Shown one piece after another: positions 45,631-54,763 of a stretch of DNA of 64,000 nucleotides (its first letter is position 1; the number at the start of each line of letters is the position of its first letter). Where the stretch lies: contig CACPOD010000001.1 in NCBI GenBank assembly GCA_902635515.1, positions 62,001 to 126,000 on the forward strand, in the 5' to 3' direction. The DNA is from an uncultured Pelagibacteraceae bacterium (GTDB taxonomy: Bacteria; Pseudomonadota; Alphaproteobacteria; Pelagibacterales; Pelagibacteraceae). The translations under genes and the position numbers were made by a program. The notes under the pieces are model-generated. The model saw nothing but the letters and a program-made list of their open reading frames with translations, was not told the DNA's origin and ran no database searches.

Positions 45631-46727
45631 ATTAATTCCTGTTTTGTAATTTTTATACCATAACCATCAAGACCAATAACTTTTTTTGGTGATTTGGTGA
45701 TTAATATCATATTTTTTATTTTTAAGTCTTTAATAATTTGAGCTCCAATACCATAATTTCTTATTAACTTATCATTTCCCTTTTTATAAAAGTCTTTGTT
45801 TTTATAATCTTTTAAAGTCTGTGTTACTGATTTTAAATTTGAATCTTTGATAAAAACTAAAACACAATTTTGATATTTTTTAAAATAATTCAAAGTCTTG
45901 TTAAATGAATTTGGTAGTGATTGATTTATTAGATAGTTTTGCACGACATTAGATGAAATTACTCTTACTCTTGGAGTAATACCTTTTTTTATTTTACCTT
46001 TTATTAATGCGAAGTGCTCTGAACCATCTAAAAGATTCTCATAAATTCTAATAATGTATTTTTGATTTTTTACATCAATCTTACTTTGCTTTTTAAGTTT
46101 AATAAGCTTTTCTTTTTTTAGTCTATATGCAATCAGATCTTCTATCTTTCCAATTTTTAATTTATGTTTTTTTGCAAAATTGAATAAATCCTGACCTTTA
46201 GCCATTGTTCCATCCTCATTCATAATTTCACAAATTACAGCAGAGTTATTTTTTTTTGCTAATTTAGATATATCAACTGAAGCTTCGGTGTGCCCTGCTC
46301 TAACAAGCACCCCGCCATCTTTAGCTATAATTGGAAACACGTGACCAGGTGAGACAATCTCATTTTTATTAACATTTTTTTTTGAAGCAATTTTGATTGT
46401 TTTCGCTCTATCTTTAGCGGATATACCTGTTGTTATTCCTTTTTTTGCTTCAATAGAAACTGTAAATGCCGTCTTATTTCTTGATTGATTAACTGGAGAC
46501 ATTAAAGATAAATTTAATCTTTTTGCTTGAAGTGAATCAAGGGCTAAACAAATCAAGCCTCGTCCGTATTTTGCCATGAAGTTAATATTCTTTGAATTTG
46601 TGTCTGATGTTGAAATAACTAAATCTCCTTCATTTTCTCTTTTTTCATCATCTACTAAAATAAACATACCACCTTTTTTGGCTACGCTTATAATTGACTC
46701 TATTGACGCAAAATTATTTTTTTCCAT
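45627..46727 (-). CDS. ribB: 3,4-dihydroxy-2-butanone-4-phosphate synthase with degenerate GTP cyclohydrolase II domain
   Basis: The N-terminal domain (about residues 1-205) is an intact RibB, making the four-carbon unit of riboflavin: VDDEKRENEGDLV, FMAKYGRGLICLAL, GHTEASVDISKLA. The C-terminal 160 residues align in layout with GTP cyclohydrolase II (ENLLDGSEHFALIKG, RNYGIGAQIIKDLKI, GLDGYGIKI), but the zinc ligands (C-x10-C-x-C) and the downstream catalytic RxxGRG-type region are lost. The domain is thus probably inactive, like the RibBX proteins known elsewhere. A separate functional ribA must exist outside this window. Confidence 0.92.
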   Translation of the reverse strand: MEKNNFASIESIISVAKKGGMFILVDDEKRENEGDLVISTSDTNSKNINFMAKYGRGLICLALDSLQAKRLNLSLMSPVNQSRNKTAFTVSIEAKKGITTGISAKDRAKTIKIASKKNVNKNEIVSPGHVFPIIAKDGGVLVRAGHTEASVDISKLAKKNNSAVICEIMNEDGTMAKGQDLFNFAKKHKLKIGKIEDLIAYRLKKEKLIKLKKQSKIDVKNQKYIIRIYENLLDGSEHFALIKGKIKKGITPRVRVISSNVVQNYLINQSLPNSFNKTLNYFKKYQNCVLVFIKDSNLKSVTQTLKDYKNKDFYKKGNDKLIRNYGIGAQIIKDLKIKNMILITKSPKKVIGLDGYGIKITKQELI

Positions 46728-47307
46728 TAAAATAATTCCTAACGTATTTAGACAAGATATCTATCTCTATGTTGACTAAACTAGATTTTTTTAAAGTTGA
46801 TAAATTAGTTTCTTTGTAGGTGTGAGGAATAATCCAAATTTGGAAACCTTTTTTAGTCACTTTCGAAATTGTAAGTGAAATACCATTAACACAGATTGAT
46901 GCTTTTTCTATTAAATGTTTTCTTTCCTTTTTAGGTAAATCAAAGTCAAAAAGAAATGATTTATCTATTTTTTTAATACTTAATACTTTACCAACAGTAT
47001 CAACATGTCCTTGACAAATATGTCCTGAAATTTTTGTCCCATATTTTAAAGGTAATTCTAAATTTATTTTATCTTTTATTTTTAAAAATTTGAATTTTGA
47101 TCGAATTATCGTTTCTTTCGAAAGATAAAATTCCATAATTTTGGATTTATATGAAATTAAAGTTAGACAAACACCATCACAGGCAACAGACAAACCCATG
47201 TCTTTATTGGATACTTTAATATTACTTTTAACAAAAATGTTAAGACCTTTAGGTCTTTTAATAATTTTAGTAATAGTACCTTGGTTATAAATTATTCCAT
47301 TAAACAT
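46714..47307 (-). CDS. ribE: Riboflavin synthase alpha subunit
   Basis: This enzyme dismutates two lumazine molecules to riboflavin. The 197-residue protein has the two-barrel pattern: it begins MFNGIIYNQGTITKI, has SVACDGVCLTLIS in the first barrel and CVNGISLTISKV in the second, plus SGHICQGHVDTVGKVL. It overlaps the RibBA-like gene by 14 bp and follows ribD by 5 bp. Confidence 0.95.
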   Translation of the reverse strand: MFNGIIYNQGTITKIIKRPKGLNIFVKSNIKVSNKDMGLSVACDGVCLTLISYKSKIMEFYLSKETIIRSKFKFLKIKDKINLELPLKYGTKISGHICQGHVDTVGKVLSIKKIDKSFLFDFDLPKKERKHLIEKASICVNGISLTISKVTKKGFQIWIIPHTYKETNLSTLKKSSLVNIEIDILSKYVRNYFNGKK

Positions 47308-47312
47308 TTTTT

Positions 47313-48416
47313 CTAACTATATAGTGTTATTCTGTCTTTTCGTAAATTGAGATTTAGATTAATTTTTGTTTTATATTTTTGATTTAATATATTTTGACTA
47401 CTAAATTTCAAATATTCGAAGTTTTTAGAGAGATTTTTTGGACTTTTATACAAATAAAATTTATTAAAAATTTTATTCTTAATCAGTGAATTTGTTAATT
47501 TATCTCCTCCTTCAATTAGCAAATTTCTGCATCCATAATTATGTAATTTTTTCAAAATTAATTTAATATCAAATCTGTTATTTCGATCAATTCGAGATTT
47601 AATTAGATGAATTCCTTTTCTTTTAAATTTTGAAATTTTTAATTTGTTTGCTTTATTATAAAAAATTATAGTATTTTTGTTGTTAGAGGATTTTATTATA
47701 TAACTGTTTATTTTAGAATTTAACTTGTTATCTAAAATAATTCTTTTTGGAGAAAATTTTTCAAAACCCTTCAAACGACAATTTAATTTTGGATTATCTT
47801 TATTTAGTGTTTTGTGAGTAATCATCAAGCTATCATTTTGATATCTCAACATGTGTGTAAACTGATCTGAATAAGAATTTGTAATCTTTTTTTGAGTTTT
47901 GCTGTAAATAATATTGTTTTTTGAAATAGCTATTTTGCCGGTAACAAAGGGTAATTTTTTCTTTCTATTAAAAAAATAAGGTAAATAAAAACTTTCAATT
48001 TTGCTTCTTAATAAACCTTTTTTTACAATTATTTTTTTTGACTTTAAAATTTTAAAACTTTTATTTCTTACTCTTTTATCTATGTCAGTAACTGCATATA
48101 TAACTTCTGAAATTCTAGATTTTATTATCGCATCAGTGCATGGTGGTGTTAATCCATGATGACAGCATGGTTCTAAGGTAACATACATTTTTGAACCTTC
48201 TAATTCTTCAAAACTATTTTTAATCGCATTAAATTCAGCGTGTGGTCTTCCATTAAATGAGGTTTGTCCTATGGAAATAATTTTATCATTTTTGACAATA
48301 ACACAGCCTACAGAAGGATTTGATCCAGTCTGTCCATGACGAGATTTAGCCAAGTCTAAGGCTAACTCCATGTAAAATTTATCTTTTAATGTAAATTTAT
48401 CTTTTTTTGTAGACAT
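47313..48416 (-). CDS. ribD: Bifunctional riboflavin deaminase/reductase
   Basis: RibD deaminates and then reduces the pyrimidine intermediate. The deaminase domain (about residues 1-150 from the chosen start) has the zinc motif HAEFNAI and PCCHHGLTPPCTDAI. The reductase domain follows, with VTGKIAISKNNIIYS and LLIEGGDKLTNSLI. ATG at 48416 is chosen because it gives a 20-bp overlap with nrdR; an earlier ATG at 48479 would overlap by 83 bp and adds 21 residues without family similarity. It lies between nrdR and ribE. Confidence 0.92.
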   Translation of the reverse strand: MSTKKDKFTLKDKFYMELALDLAKSRHGQTGSNPSVGCVIVKNDKIISIGQTSFNGRPHAEFNAIKNSFEELEGSKMYVTLEPCCHHGLTPPCTDAIIKSRISEVIYAVTDIDKRVRNKSFKILKSKKIIVKKGLLRSKIESFYLPYFFNRKKKLPFVTGKIAISKNNIIYSKTQKKITNSYSDQFTHMLRYQNDSLMITHKTLNKDNPKLNCRLKGFEKFSPKRIILDNKLNSKINSYIIKSSNNKNTIIFYNKANKLKISKFKRKGIHLIKSRIDRNNRFDIKLILKKLHNYGCRNLLIEGGDKLTNSLIKNKIFNKFYLYKSPKNLSKNFEYLKFSSQNILNQKYKTKINLNLNLRKDRITLYS

Positions 48417-48855
48417 CAAGCTTGTCCACGAATTGTACGAAATCTTTTTCTTCCCTAAAGTTTCTATATACTGATGCAAATCTTACATATCCAACTGGGT
48501 CTAAATCTTTTAATCCATCCATAACCATTGTCCCAATTGTGTTTGTTGATATCTCTCCTTGTCCAAGTTCTTCAAGAGATCTTGAAATGTTACTAATGAA
48601 TTTTTCTATTGTAGCCGTATCTATTGGTCTTTTTTTAAGAGCTATGTAGATAGATTTAGATAATTTATCACGATCAAATGATGATTTTCTTCCATTTTTT
48701 TTAACAACCATCAATTCTCTAAATTGAATTCTCTCAAATGTAGTAAATCTTTCACCACATATACACAATCTTCTTCTTCTTATTGCGGTACCATCTTCAG
48801 TTGGACGTGAGTCTACAACAGATGTATCACCTTTTTTTTCGCACGGACAAATCAT
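48397..48855 (-). CDS. nrdR: Transcriptional repressor NrdR with CxC zinc knuckles
   Basis: NrdR represses ribonucleotide reductase genes in response to (d)ATP. The 152-residue protein has the family zinc-ribbon framework and ATP-cone (VVKKNGRKSSFDRDKLSKSIYIALKKR). Both zinc pairs are shortened: CPC at residues 3-5 and CIC at residues 31-33, where other NrdR proteins have CPxC and CxxC. The intervening VVDSRPTEDGTAIRRRR and the following GERFTTFE are intact. It lies in the usual glyA-nrdR-ribD order. Confidence 0.95.
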   Translation of the reverse strand: MICPCEKKGDTSVVDSRPTEDGTAIRRRRLCICGERFTTFERIQFRELMVVKKNGRKSSFDRDKLSKSIYIALKKRPIDTATIEKFISNISRSLEELGQGEISTNTIGTMVMDGLKDLDPVGYVRFASVYRNFREEKDFVQFVDKLDVYKKR

Positions 48856-48858
48856 TTA

Positions 48859-50166
48859 CTAAAGGTTCTTATATATCGGAAATGAAGAAGTTAAAGAAAT
48901 AACTTCATTTTTTACTTCGTTTTCTATTTTGCTATTATCTGTTGGGTTTTCAGATAAACCTTTCAGAGTTTTTGTAATTAATTCACCTACCGTTTTAAAC
49001 TCATTTAAACCAAATCCACGAGTTGTAGCCGCTTGAGTTCCTAATCTTATTCCAGATGTAATCATTGGTTTTTCTGTATCAAATGGAATACCATTTTTAT
49101 TACATGTAATGTTTGCTCTAGACAAACTCTCTGCCGCAAGATTTCCTTTTACATTGTAGGGTCTCAAATCAACCAACATCAAATGTGTATCTGTTCCATC
49201 TGAATAAATTTTAAATCCATTATTTTTTAAGGTTTCTGCTAACATTTTTGCGTTTGCTAAAACAGATTTAATGTAATCTTGAAATTCTGGTTGTAGCGCT
49301 TCAAGAAAGCCAGCTGCTTTTGCCGCAATAATATGCATTAAAGGTCCTCCCTGATAACCAGGAAAAACAGCTGTGTTAAATTTTTTAGCAAGATCTTCAT
49401 GATTAGTTAAAATTATTCCTCCTCTTGCGCTTCTAAATACTTTGTGAGTTGTTGAAGTAACTACATGAGCATAGTCACATGGATTAGGGTATCCTTTACC
49501 AGCAACTAATCCTGAAAAGTGAGCCATATCAACCATTAGATATGCTCCAACTTTATCTGCTATTTCTCTAAATCTTTTAAAGTCAATTACTCTAGAATAA
49601 GCACTTCCGCCTGCAATGATTAGTTTAGGTTTATGTTCTAATGCAAGTTTTTCAACATTATCATAATCTATCAACTCAGATTCTTTGTCTACATCATAAC
49701 CTATAGCGTTAAACCATTTACCAGACATTGAAATTTTTAATCCATGTGTAATGTGACCACCTGAATTTAAACTCATACCCATGAACGTATCACCTGGGCT
49801 TAACAGGGCTAAAAACACTGCTCCATTAGCTTGTGCACCTGAATGTGGTTGAGCATTTGCAAATTTACAATTAAATAATTTTTTTAATCTTTCAATAGCA
49901 AGGTTTTCTGCTACATCAACATGCTCGCAACCATTATAATATCTTTTACCAGGATAACCTTCGGCATATTTGTTAGTCAAAACTGATCCTTGTGCTTCTA
50001 ATACTGCTTGAGATACTATATTTTCAGACGCAATTAGCTCTATATGTTGTTGCTGTCTAATTAATTCATCTTTAATAGCTTTATAAAGCTCTGGATCTTT
50101 TACAGATAAACTATCCTCAAAAAAACTTTTATAACTATCGTTTAAATAACTTTTTTCGCTCGACAT
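48859..50166 (-). CDS. glyA: Serine hydroxymethyltransferase
   Basis: GlyA interconverts serine and glycine with tetrahydrofolate, central to one-carbon metabolism. The 435-residue protein has [40 protein letters not shown], the PLP lysine in [19 protein letters not shown], and GYQGGPLMH. It starts 2 bp after rpiB and ends 3 bp before nrdR. In this clade glycine and serine metabolism is tightly linked, and the window also holds soxB. Confidence 0.98.
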   Translation of the reverse strand: MSSEKSYLNDSYKSFFEDSLSVKDPELYKAIKDELIRQQQHIELIASENIVSQAVLEAQGSVLTNKYAEGYPGKRYYNGCEHVDVAENLAIERLKKLFNCKFANAQPHSGAQANGAVFLALLSPGDTFMGMSLNSGGHITHGLKISMSGKWFNAIGYDVDKESELIDYDNVEKLALEHKPKLIIAGGSAYSRVIDFKRFREIADKVGAYLMVDMAHFSGLVAGKGYPNPCDYAHVVTSTTHKVFRSARGGIILTNHEDLAKKFNTAVFPGYQGGPLMHIIAAKAAGFLEALQPEFQDYIKSVLANAKMLAETLKNNGFKIYSDGTDTHLMLVDLRPYNVKGNLAAESLSRANITCNKNGIPFDTEKPMITSGIRLGTQAATTRGFGLNEFKTVGELITKTLKGLSENPTDNSKIENEVKNEVISLTSSFPIYKNL

Positions 50167-50168
50167 AA

Positions 50169-50594
50169 TTATATTTTCTTAACCCTTCTCAAGTGTCTTC
50201 CACCGTCAAATTTTGTATTTAAAAAAACACTTACAAATTTCAAAGCATTTTTTTTGGTTATTAACCTTGACCCTAATGTAATGATGTTTGCATCGTTATG
50301 CAATCTGGATAATTTCGTTGATTTTAGATTAAAACATTGTGCAGCGCGAATATTTTTATGCTTATTTGCCGCAATATTCATTCCAGTCCCGGATCCACAC
50401 ACTAAAATACCAACATTACTCTTTCTTGATTTGACTTTTCTAGCAACTTTATGAGCATAGTCAGGATAATCAACGCTGCTGTCATCTTTAGGACCAAGAT
50501 CTTCAAATTTTATTTTTTTATTTGTTAAGTAATCTTTGATTAGTTCTTTTAATTTAAATCCAGCATGATCTGATGAAATAAATACTTTTTTCAA
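50169..50594 (-). CDS. rpiB: Ribose-5-phosphate isomerase B
   Basis: RpiB interconverts ribose-5-phosphate and ribulose-5-phosphate; the latter is the substrate of RibB. The 141-residue protein has [25 protein letters not shown], the active-site [14 protein letters not shown] and ITLGSRLI. It overlaps nothing; it lies 1 bp from the hydroxylase gene and 2 bp from glyA. Confidence 0.95.
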   Translation of the reverse strand: MKKVFISSDHAGFKLKELIKDYLTNKKIKFEDLGPKDDSSVDYPDYAHKVARKVKSRKSNVGILVCGSGTGMNIAANKHKNIRAAQCFNLKSTKLSRLHNDANIITLGSRLITKKNALKFVSVFLNTKFDGGRHLRRVKKI

Positions 50595-50595
50595 A

Positions 50596-51234
50596 TTAAC
50601 TAAATTTATAATCTAAAACACAAGCAACTAAATGTATTCTATTCTCTTCTCCACCATTAAATGCATTGTGATATTTAGTGTTGTTTGTAACCCAAACCGA
50701 ACCATCAGCAGGCATATGTTTCGCAACATTATCAATTACCATTAAACAACCAGGGTTTGTAATAATAGGTATATGCAATCTTGGTTCAGGATCTCTATGC
50801 CAACTTAAAGTTGATCTTGGCTCTTTTAAAAGAATCCTAACTCTTCCAAGTTTATATTTTTTTGAAAGGACATCATAAACCTCTTTAAAATATGTGTTCT
50901 CATAGTCTTTAATAAATTCTGAGTAAGATGATTCATCAATCATTTCGTCTCTAGAAACTTCTTTTCCTGATTTGTCAGGTTTAGTCCAGTATACTCCACG
51001 AGCTTTATTACCTTTTATTGAATCTGGATCACCAGGTATTTGAGTTAGAGATATAGCACCAAAGTGAGTAACACCTGCATCTTCAAATTTTTTGATCTTA
51101 ACTATTTGGTGATATGCTTCTTGCAATTTCTCTATATCAAACTTAATTTCTTGTTTCTGGAAATCACTAAAGTCTAAAATCCTATCTTCTTTTTTGATAT
51201 TTAAGTCTACAACTTTTGAGTTTTCTGTCGCCAT
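50596..51234 (-). CDS. Aspartyl/asparaginyl beta-hydroxylase-like 2-oxoglutarate oxygenase
   Basis: The 212-residue cytoplasmic protein has the cupin-type iron site of aspartyl/asparaginyl beta-hydroxylases: HxD in LSWHRDPEPRLHIPI (metal ligands His and Asp) and a second His in KYHNAFNGGEENRIHLVAC, with the Arg that would bind 2-oxoglutarate. The substrate is unknown; bacterial members may hydroxylate free amino acids or proteins. It heads the rpiB-glyA-nrdR-rib-nusB-thiL run, with a 73-bp upstream gap that should hold the promoter. Confidence 0.8.
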   Translation of the reverse strand: MATENSKVVDLNIKKEDRILDFSDFQKQEIKFDIEKLQEAYHQIVKIKKFEDAGVTHFGAISLTQIPGDPDSIKGNKARGVYWTKPDKSGKEVSRDEMIDESSYSEFIKDYENTYFKEVYDVLSKKYKLGRVRILLKEPRSTLSWHRDPEPRLHIPIITNPGCLMVIDNVAKHMPADGSVWVTNNTKYHNAFNGGEENRIHLVACVLDYKFS

Positions 51235-51307
51235 CGTGATTGCTTTCTACTCTTTTTTTTGTATATGTGTATATTACATTTGTCGCAATTTAAAAGTAAA
51301 TTAAAAC

Positions 51308-52297
51308 ATGATTATTGGTAAATATCCTAGTCTGAGACTCAGAAGAAGCAGAAAAGATCCTTGGTCAAGAAGATTGATTCAAGAAAATACCTTAAGTCCA
51401 AATGACTTTATACTCCCTATTTTTTTAATTGAAGGATCAAATAAACGACAAGAGATTTCATCAATGCCTGGCGTTTACAGGTATACAATTAATCGATTGA
51501 GCCAAATTGTGGATAAAGCAATAAAATTAGGAATACCAATGATAGCTCTTTTCCCAAAGACACAAAACTCAAAAAAAGATGAATTGGGAACAGAATCACT
51601 GAATGAAAATAATTTAGTCTGTAAAGCGATACAAGAAGTCAAAAAAAGATACAAAAACCAAATCGGTATAATGTGTGATGTTGCTTTAGATCCTTATACA
51701 TCACATGGTCATGATGGTTTGATAAAATCTAACACCATATTAAATGATGAAACAATTGAGGTTTTGATCAATCAGTCATTACTACAAGCTGAGATGGGTT
51801 GTGATGTACTGGCTCCTTCAGACATGATGGATGGCAGAATAGGAAAAATAAGAAAAGCTTTAGATAAAAATAAATTCCAAAATGTTCAAATATTATCGTA
51901 CGCTGCAAAATATGCTTCAAGCTTTTATGGACCTTTTAGAGATGCAGTCGGATCTAAAGGTTCTTTAAAAGGAGACAAAAAAACTTATCAGATGGATTAT
52001 AGAAATTCTGATGAAGCTTTAAGAGAGGTCGCATTAGATATTAAAGAAGGTGCTGATATGGTAATGGTTAAACCAGGTATGCCCTACTTAGACATAATAA
52101 AATCAATTAAGGAAAAATTTAAATTACCTGTATTTGCCTATCAAGTATCAGGAGAATACAGTTTAATTGAAACAGCTATAACAAAAAAATTAATTAATAA
52201 AAATGCTATATATGAAAGCTTAGTTGCTTTTAAGAGAGCTGGTGCCAATGCTATAGTAAGTTATTACGCTGATAGAATTGATAAAATAATAAAATAA
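51308..52297 (+). CDS. hemB: Delta-aminolevulinic acid dehydratase
   Basis: HemB condenses two 5-aminolevulinate molecules to porphobilinogen in heme synthesis. The 329-residue protein has RLRRSRKDPWSRRLIQENTL, the active-site lysines in ILSYAAKYASSFYGPFR and MVMVKPGMPYL, and the metal region CDVALDPYTSHGHDGLI. That region carries Asp and Ala at the positions of the zinc-binding cysteines, marking the zinc-independent, magnesium-type enzyme common in alphaproteobacteria. It abuts recO with no gap. Confidence 0.97.
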   Translation: MIIGKYPSLRLRRSRKDPWSRRLIQENTLSPNDFILPIFLIEGSNKRQEISSMPGVYRYTINRLSQIVDKAIKLGIPMIALFPKTQNSKKDELGTESLNENNLVCKAIQEVKKRYKNQIGIMCDVALDPYTSHGHDGLIKSNTILNDETIEVLINQSLLQAEMGCDVLAPSDMMDGRIGKIRKALDKNKFQNVQILSYAAKYASSFYGPFRDAVGSKGSLKGDKKTYQMDYRNSDEALREVALDIKEGADMVMVKPGMPYLDIIKSIKEKFKLPVFAYQVSGEYSLIETAITKKLINKNAIYESLVAFKRAGANAIVSYYADRIDKIIK

Positions 52298-52978
52298 TTA
52301 TTTTAACGTATTTAAGAATAATAACCTGCTATTTGGATAATTTAAATTATTTGGTCTTAATATAGTTTTATCCAAATAATCGCCTACTAATTTCAAACCG
52401 TTCAATAAAGTGCCAATATCATTAACTTCAATATCTTTTTCAATCAAAAAGTTAGGTACATATTTTTTTTCATTTAAAGAACTTGCATAATATACAGTTT
52501 TGTTACCTTCTAAATTTTTTTCAACTAAATTTTCAAGCGCCAAGTCATATCCTAATATTTTAAGTAACTCCAATTCCCAAAATATATATTTTTTCAACCA
52601 ATCTTTTTCTTTTAAAATTAAAAATAAGTTTTGAATTATAAAATAAACTTTATTATTTGATTGAGATTCTGCTGTTAATATTTTAATCAAATTCATAGCA
52701 GATGTAATACAAGATAACTTTTGTTTGTGATCAAAATATAATGGAGTATAGGCATTTAAAATTTCAATTTTAAAATAACCTATACTGTTTTCATTTTTAG
52801 AATTGTAATTAACATGGAGTTTATTACCAACTTGAAGATAATTTTTAATTTTTTTTGAAGTACCACCAAATATAATTCCAGATATCTTTCCTTTATCTTT
52901 TGTAAATAATTCAGCAATTAATGAATTTTCATTATATCTATTTTTACTTATTAAAAATCCTTCGTCTGACCAATTCAT
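52298..52978 (-). CDS. recO: DNA repair protein RecO
   Basis: RecO helps load RecA on SSB-coated DNA. The 226-residue protein has the N-terminal OB-fold (DEGFLISKNRYNENSLIAELFTKDKGKISGIIFGG in outline) and a helical C-terminal part. The four-cysteine zinc module of many RecO proteins is missing. It overlaps rnc by 4 bp. The order lepB-rnc-(era)-recO is common in bacteria; era does not stand between rnc and recO here. Confidence 0.88.
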   Translation of the reverse strand: MNWSDEGFLISKNRYNENSLIAELFTKDKGKISGIIFGGTSKKIKNYLQVGNKLHVNYNSKNENSIGYFKIEILNAYTPLYFDHKQKLSCITSAMNLIKILTAESQSNNKVYFIIQNLFLILKEKDWLKKYIFWELELLKILGYDLALENLVEKNLEGNKTVYYASSLNEKKYVPNFLIEKDIEVNDIGTLLNGLKLVGDYLDKTILRPNNLNYPNSRLLFLNTLK

Positions 52979-53643
52979 TTTTTATTTGTATTTTTTAAAC
53001 ATTCTATAGCAGCGTTTTGTTCAGCTTCTTTCTTTGATTTTCCAGTAGCTATAAAATATTTTGTATTGGGCAATTTTACTCCAACTTTAAATATGGGTTT
53101 GTGTCTTGGACCTGTATTTGAAATTAATTTATAAGTAGGTAATTTTTTAAAATTTTTTAAAGTTAGCTCCTGTAATTTTGTTTTCGCATCTATTTCGGTA
53201 ACTACACTTTTTTCAATATGATCATGCCACAAATTTAAAATTGTTTTTTCAACAATCGTAAAACCTTTATCGAGATATATGGCACCAATTAATGCTTCAC
53301 AGCTATCAGATATAATTTTGTCCTCAATTTTTATTTTTTTATTGTTGGGATTAAATGTTTTAACGTAACTAGCTAAATTGATTTTTTTTGCAATATCCAA
53401 ACAAGTTTTTTTATTTACTAGCGATGCAAATTTTTTATCAAGAATACCCTCTTTTTCCTCAGGATAAATTTCTAAAAGCTTTTTTGCTATCACTAAGCCA
53501 AGAACTCTATCACCTAGAAACTCTATCTTTTCATTATTTTCATTTGGATTAAAGCTTTTATGTGTGAGGGATTGAATAAGCAGATTTTTATTTTTAAATT
53601 TTAAATCAATTTTTTTTTCTAAACTCTGATAGTTAATTTTCAT
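52975..53643 (-). CDS. rnc: Ribonuclease III
   Basis: RNase III cleaves double-stranded RNA in rRNA and mRNA processing. The 222-residue protein has the catalytic signature KIEFLGDRVLGLVIAKKLLE, the second acidic cluster DSCEALIGAIYLDKG, and a C-terminal double-stranded RNA-binding domain ending with FIATGKSKKEAEQNAAIECL. It overlaps lepB and recO by 1-4 bp. Confidence 0.96.
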   Translation of the reverse strand: MKINYQSLEKKIDLKFKNKNLLIQSLTHKSFNPNENNEKIEFLGDRVLGLVIAKKLLEIYPEEKEGILDKKFASLVNKKTCLDIAKKINLASYVKTFNPNNKKIKIEDKIISDSCEALIGAIYLDKGFTIVEKTILNLWHDHIEKSVVTEIDAKTKLQELTLKNFKKLPTYKLISNTGPRHKPIFKVGVKLPNTKYFIATGKSKKEAEQNAAIECLKNTNKK

Positions 53644-54380
53644 TAATTAATTTTATTAAATGTTCTATTAAATCTTATTGACTTATGCCATTTCCAAAAT
53701 TCTATAAAACTTCCTATTTTTTTATCAGAAGAAAAAAATATAAATTGAGCTTTTCCTACTAAATTATCTTTATGTACATATCCAACACTTGTTAAGTACC
53801 TGCTATCTTTAGAACAGTCTCTGTTATCTCCTAAAAAGAAATAATGATCTTTTGGTACAGTAAACACATCAGAATTTTGATAGGTGTAATCTTTTAAATA
53901 AACAGTATGAAATTTTTTACCATTTGAAAGTTTTTCTTCAAATCTATAAACATCAATACTTTTTTTGCCACAGAAAATTGTAGTTTTGTTATTAATTTTA
54001 GATTTAAGAATTTCAGAATTATTTAAATACAAATTAGAGTCTATAAATTGAATTTTATCACCAGGTAAACCAATTAATCTTTTAATGTAATCTGTTCGAT
54101 TATCTGCTGGGGTTTTAAATACAATTACATCGCCTCTTTCAGGACTACTAAACATAATTCTTTTGTTTAATATTGGAGGACTAAAAGGAAATGAATGTTT
54201 GCTATATCCATAGGTATATTTTGTTACAAACAACCTATCACCTACTAATAAAGTAGGTTCCATGGATGATGATGGAATATAAAATGGTTGTACTAAAAGC
54301 GATCTAATTATAACTGCAATTATTAATGCATAAATTAAAGTTTTTATATTTTCTGAAAAAAAATTTTTATCTAATTTCAT
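53643..54380 (-). CDS. lepB: Signal peptidase I
   Basis: LepB removes signal peptides from exported proteins. The 245-residue protein has one N-terminal membrane helix (about residues 12-32), the catalytic serine in YIPSSSMEPTLLVGDRLFV (Ser39), the lysine in RTDYIKRLIGLPGDKI, and the FLGDNRDCSKDSRY box. It overlaps acpS by 4 bp. Signal peptides seen on several proteins in this window are its presumed substrates. Confidence 0.96.
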   Translation of the reverse strand: MKLDKNFFSENIKTLIYALIIAVIIRSLLVQPFYIPSSSMEPTLLVGDRLFVTKYTYGYSKHSFPFSPPILNKRIMFSSPERGDVIVFKTPADNRTDYIKRLIGLPGDKIQFIDSNLYLNNSEILKSKINNKTTIFCGKKSIDVYRFEEKLSNGKKFHTVYLKDYTYQNSDVFTVPKDHYFFLGDNRDCSKDSRYLTSVGYVHKDNLVGKAQFIFFSSDKKIGSFIEFWKWHKSIRFNRTFNKIN

Positions 54381-54763
54381 GATGTTTGAATAATTGCAAA
54401 TGCAGTTGAATAATTTTTTTCATCCGAAATTGATAAAAAACATTTAAAATTTTTGATTTTAAAGTTCTTTTGTACAATTTTTGTAATTTTTTTATTTTTA
54501 ACGTAATAAGGCTTTCCCTTTTTATCATTAACAACTTCTATATCTTTAAAATTTAAATTCATACGAAAACCTGTGCCAAGAGCTTTAGAAAATGCTTCTT
54601 TTGCAGCAAATCTCTTCGAAAAATAAGCTGCTTTATTGTTTGCTGCATTAGATTGTTTCAATTCTTTAGATGAGTAAATTCTTTTTTTAAATAAAGGATT
54701 TTTAATCGATTTTTGAATTCTTTTATTTTCAACAATATCAACTCCAATACCTAGAATTTTCAT
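54377..54763 (-). CDS. acpS: Holo-[acyl-carrier-protein] synthase
   Basis: AcpS attaches the phosphopantetheine group from CoA to acyl carrier protein. The 128-residue protein has GIGVDIVENKRI and RFAAKEAFSKALGTGF, both hallmark motifs with the metal-binding Asp and Glu. It starts next to the pdxJ stop (no gap) and overlaps lepB by 4 bp, the usual pdxJ-acpS-lepB order. Confidence 0.96.
   Translation of the reverse strand: MKILGIGVDIVENKRIQKSIKNPLFKKRIYSSKELKQSNAANNKAAYFSKRFAAKEAFSKALGTGFRMNLNFKDIEVVNDKKGKPYYVKNKKITKIVQKNFKIKNFKCFLSISDEKNYSTAFAIIQTS

Noticed and set aside
45627..46110. Frameshift or pseudogene in the GTP cyclohydrolase half of the RibBA-like gene
   Set aside because: The frame is open to a normal length and coupled to ribH, so motif loss looks like divergence, not a broken gene.
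47313..48479. Longer ribD start at 48479
   Set aside because: The extra 21 residues lie inside nrdR in another frame and show no RibD similarity; ATG 48416 fits better.
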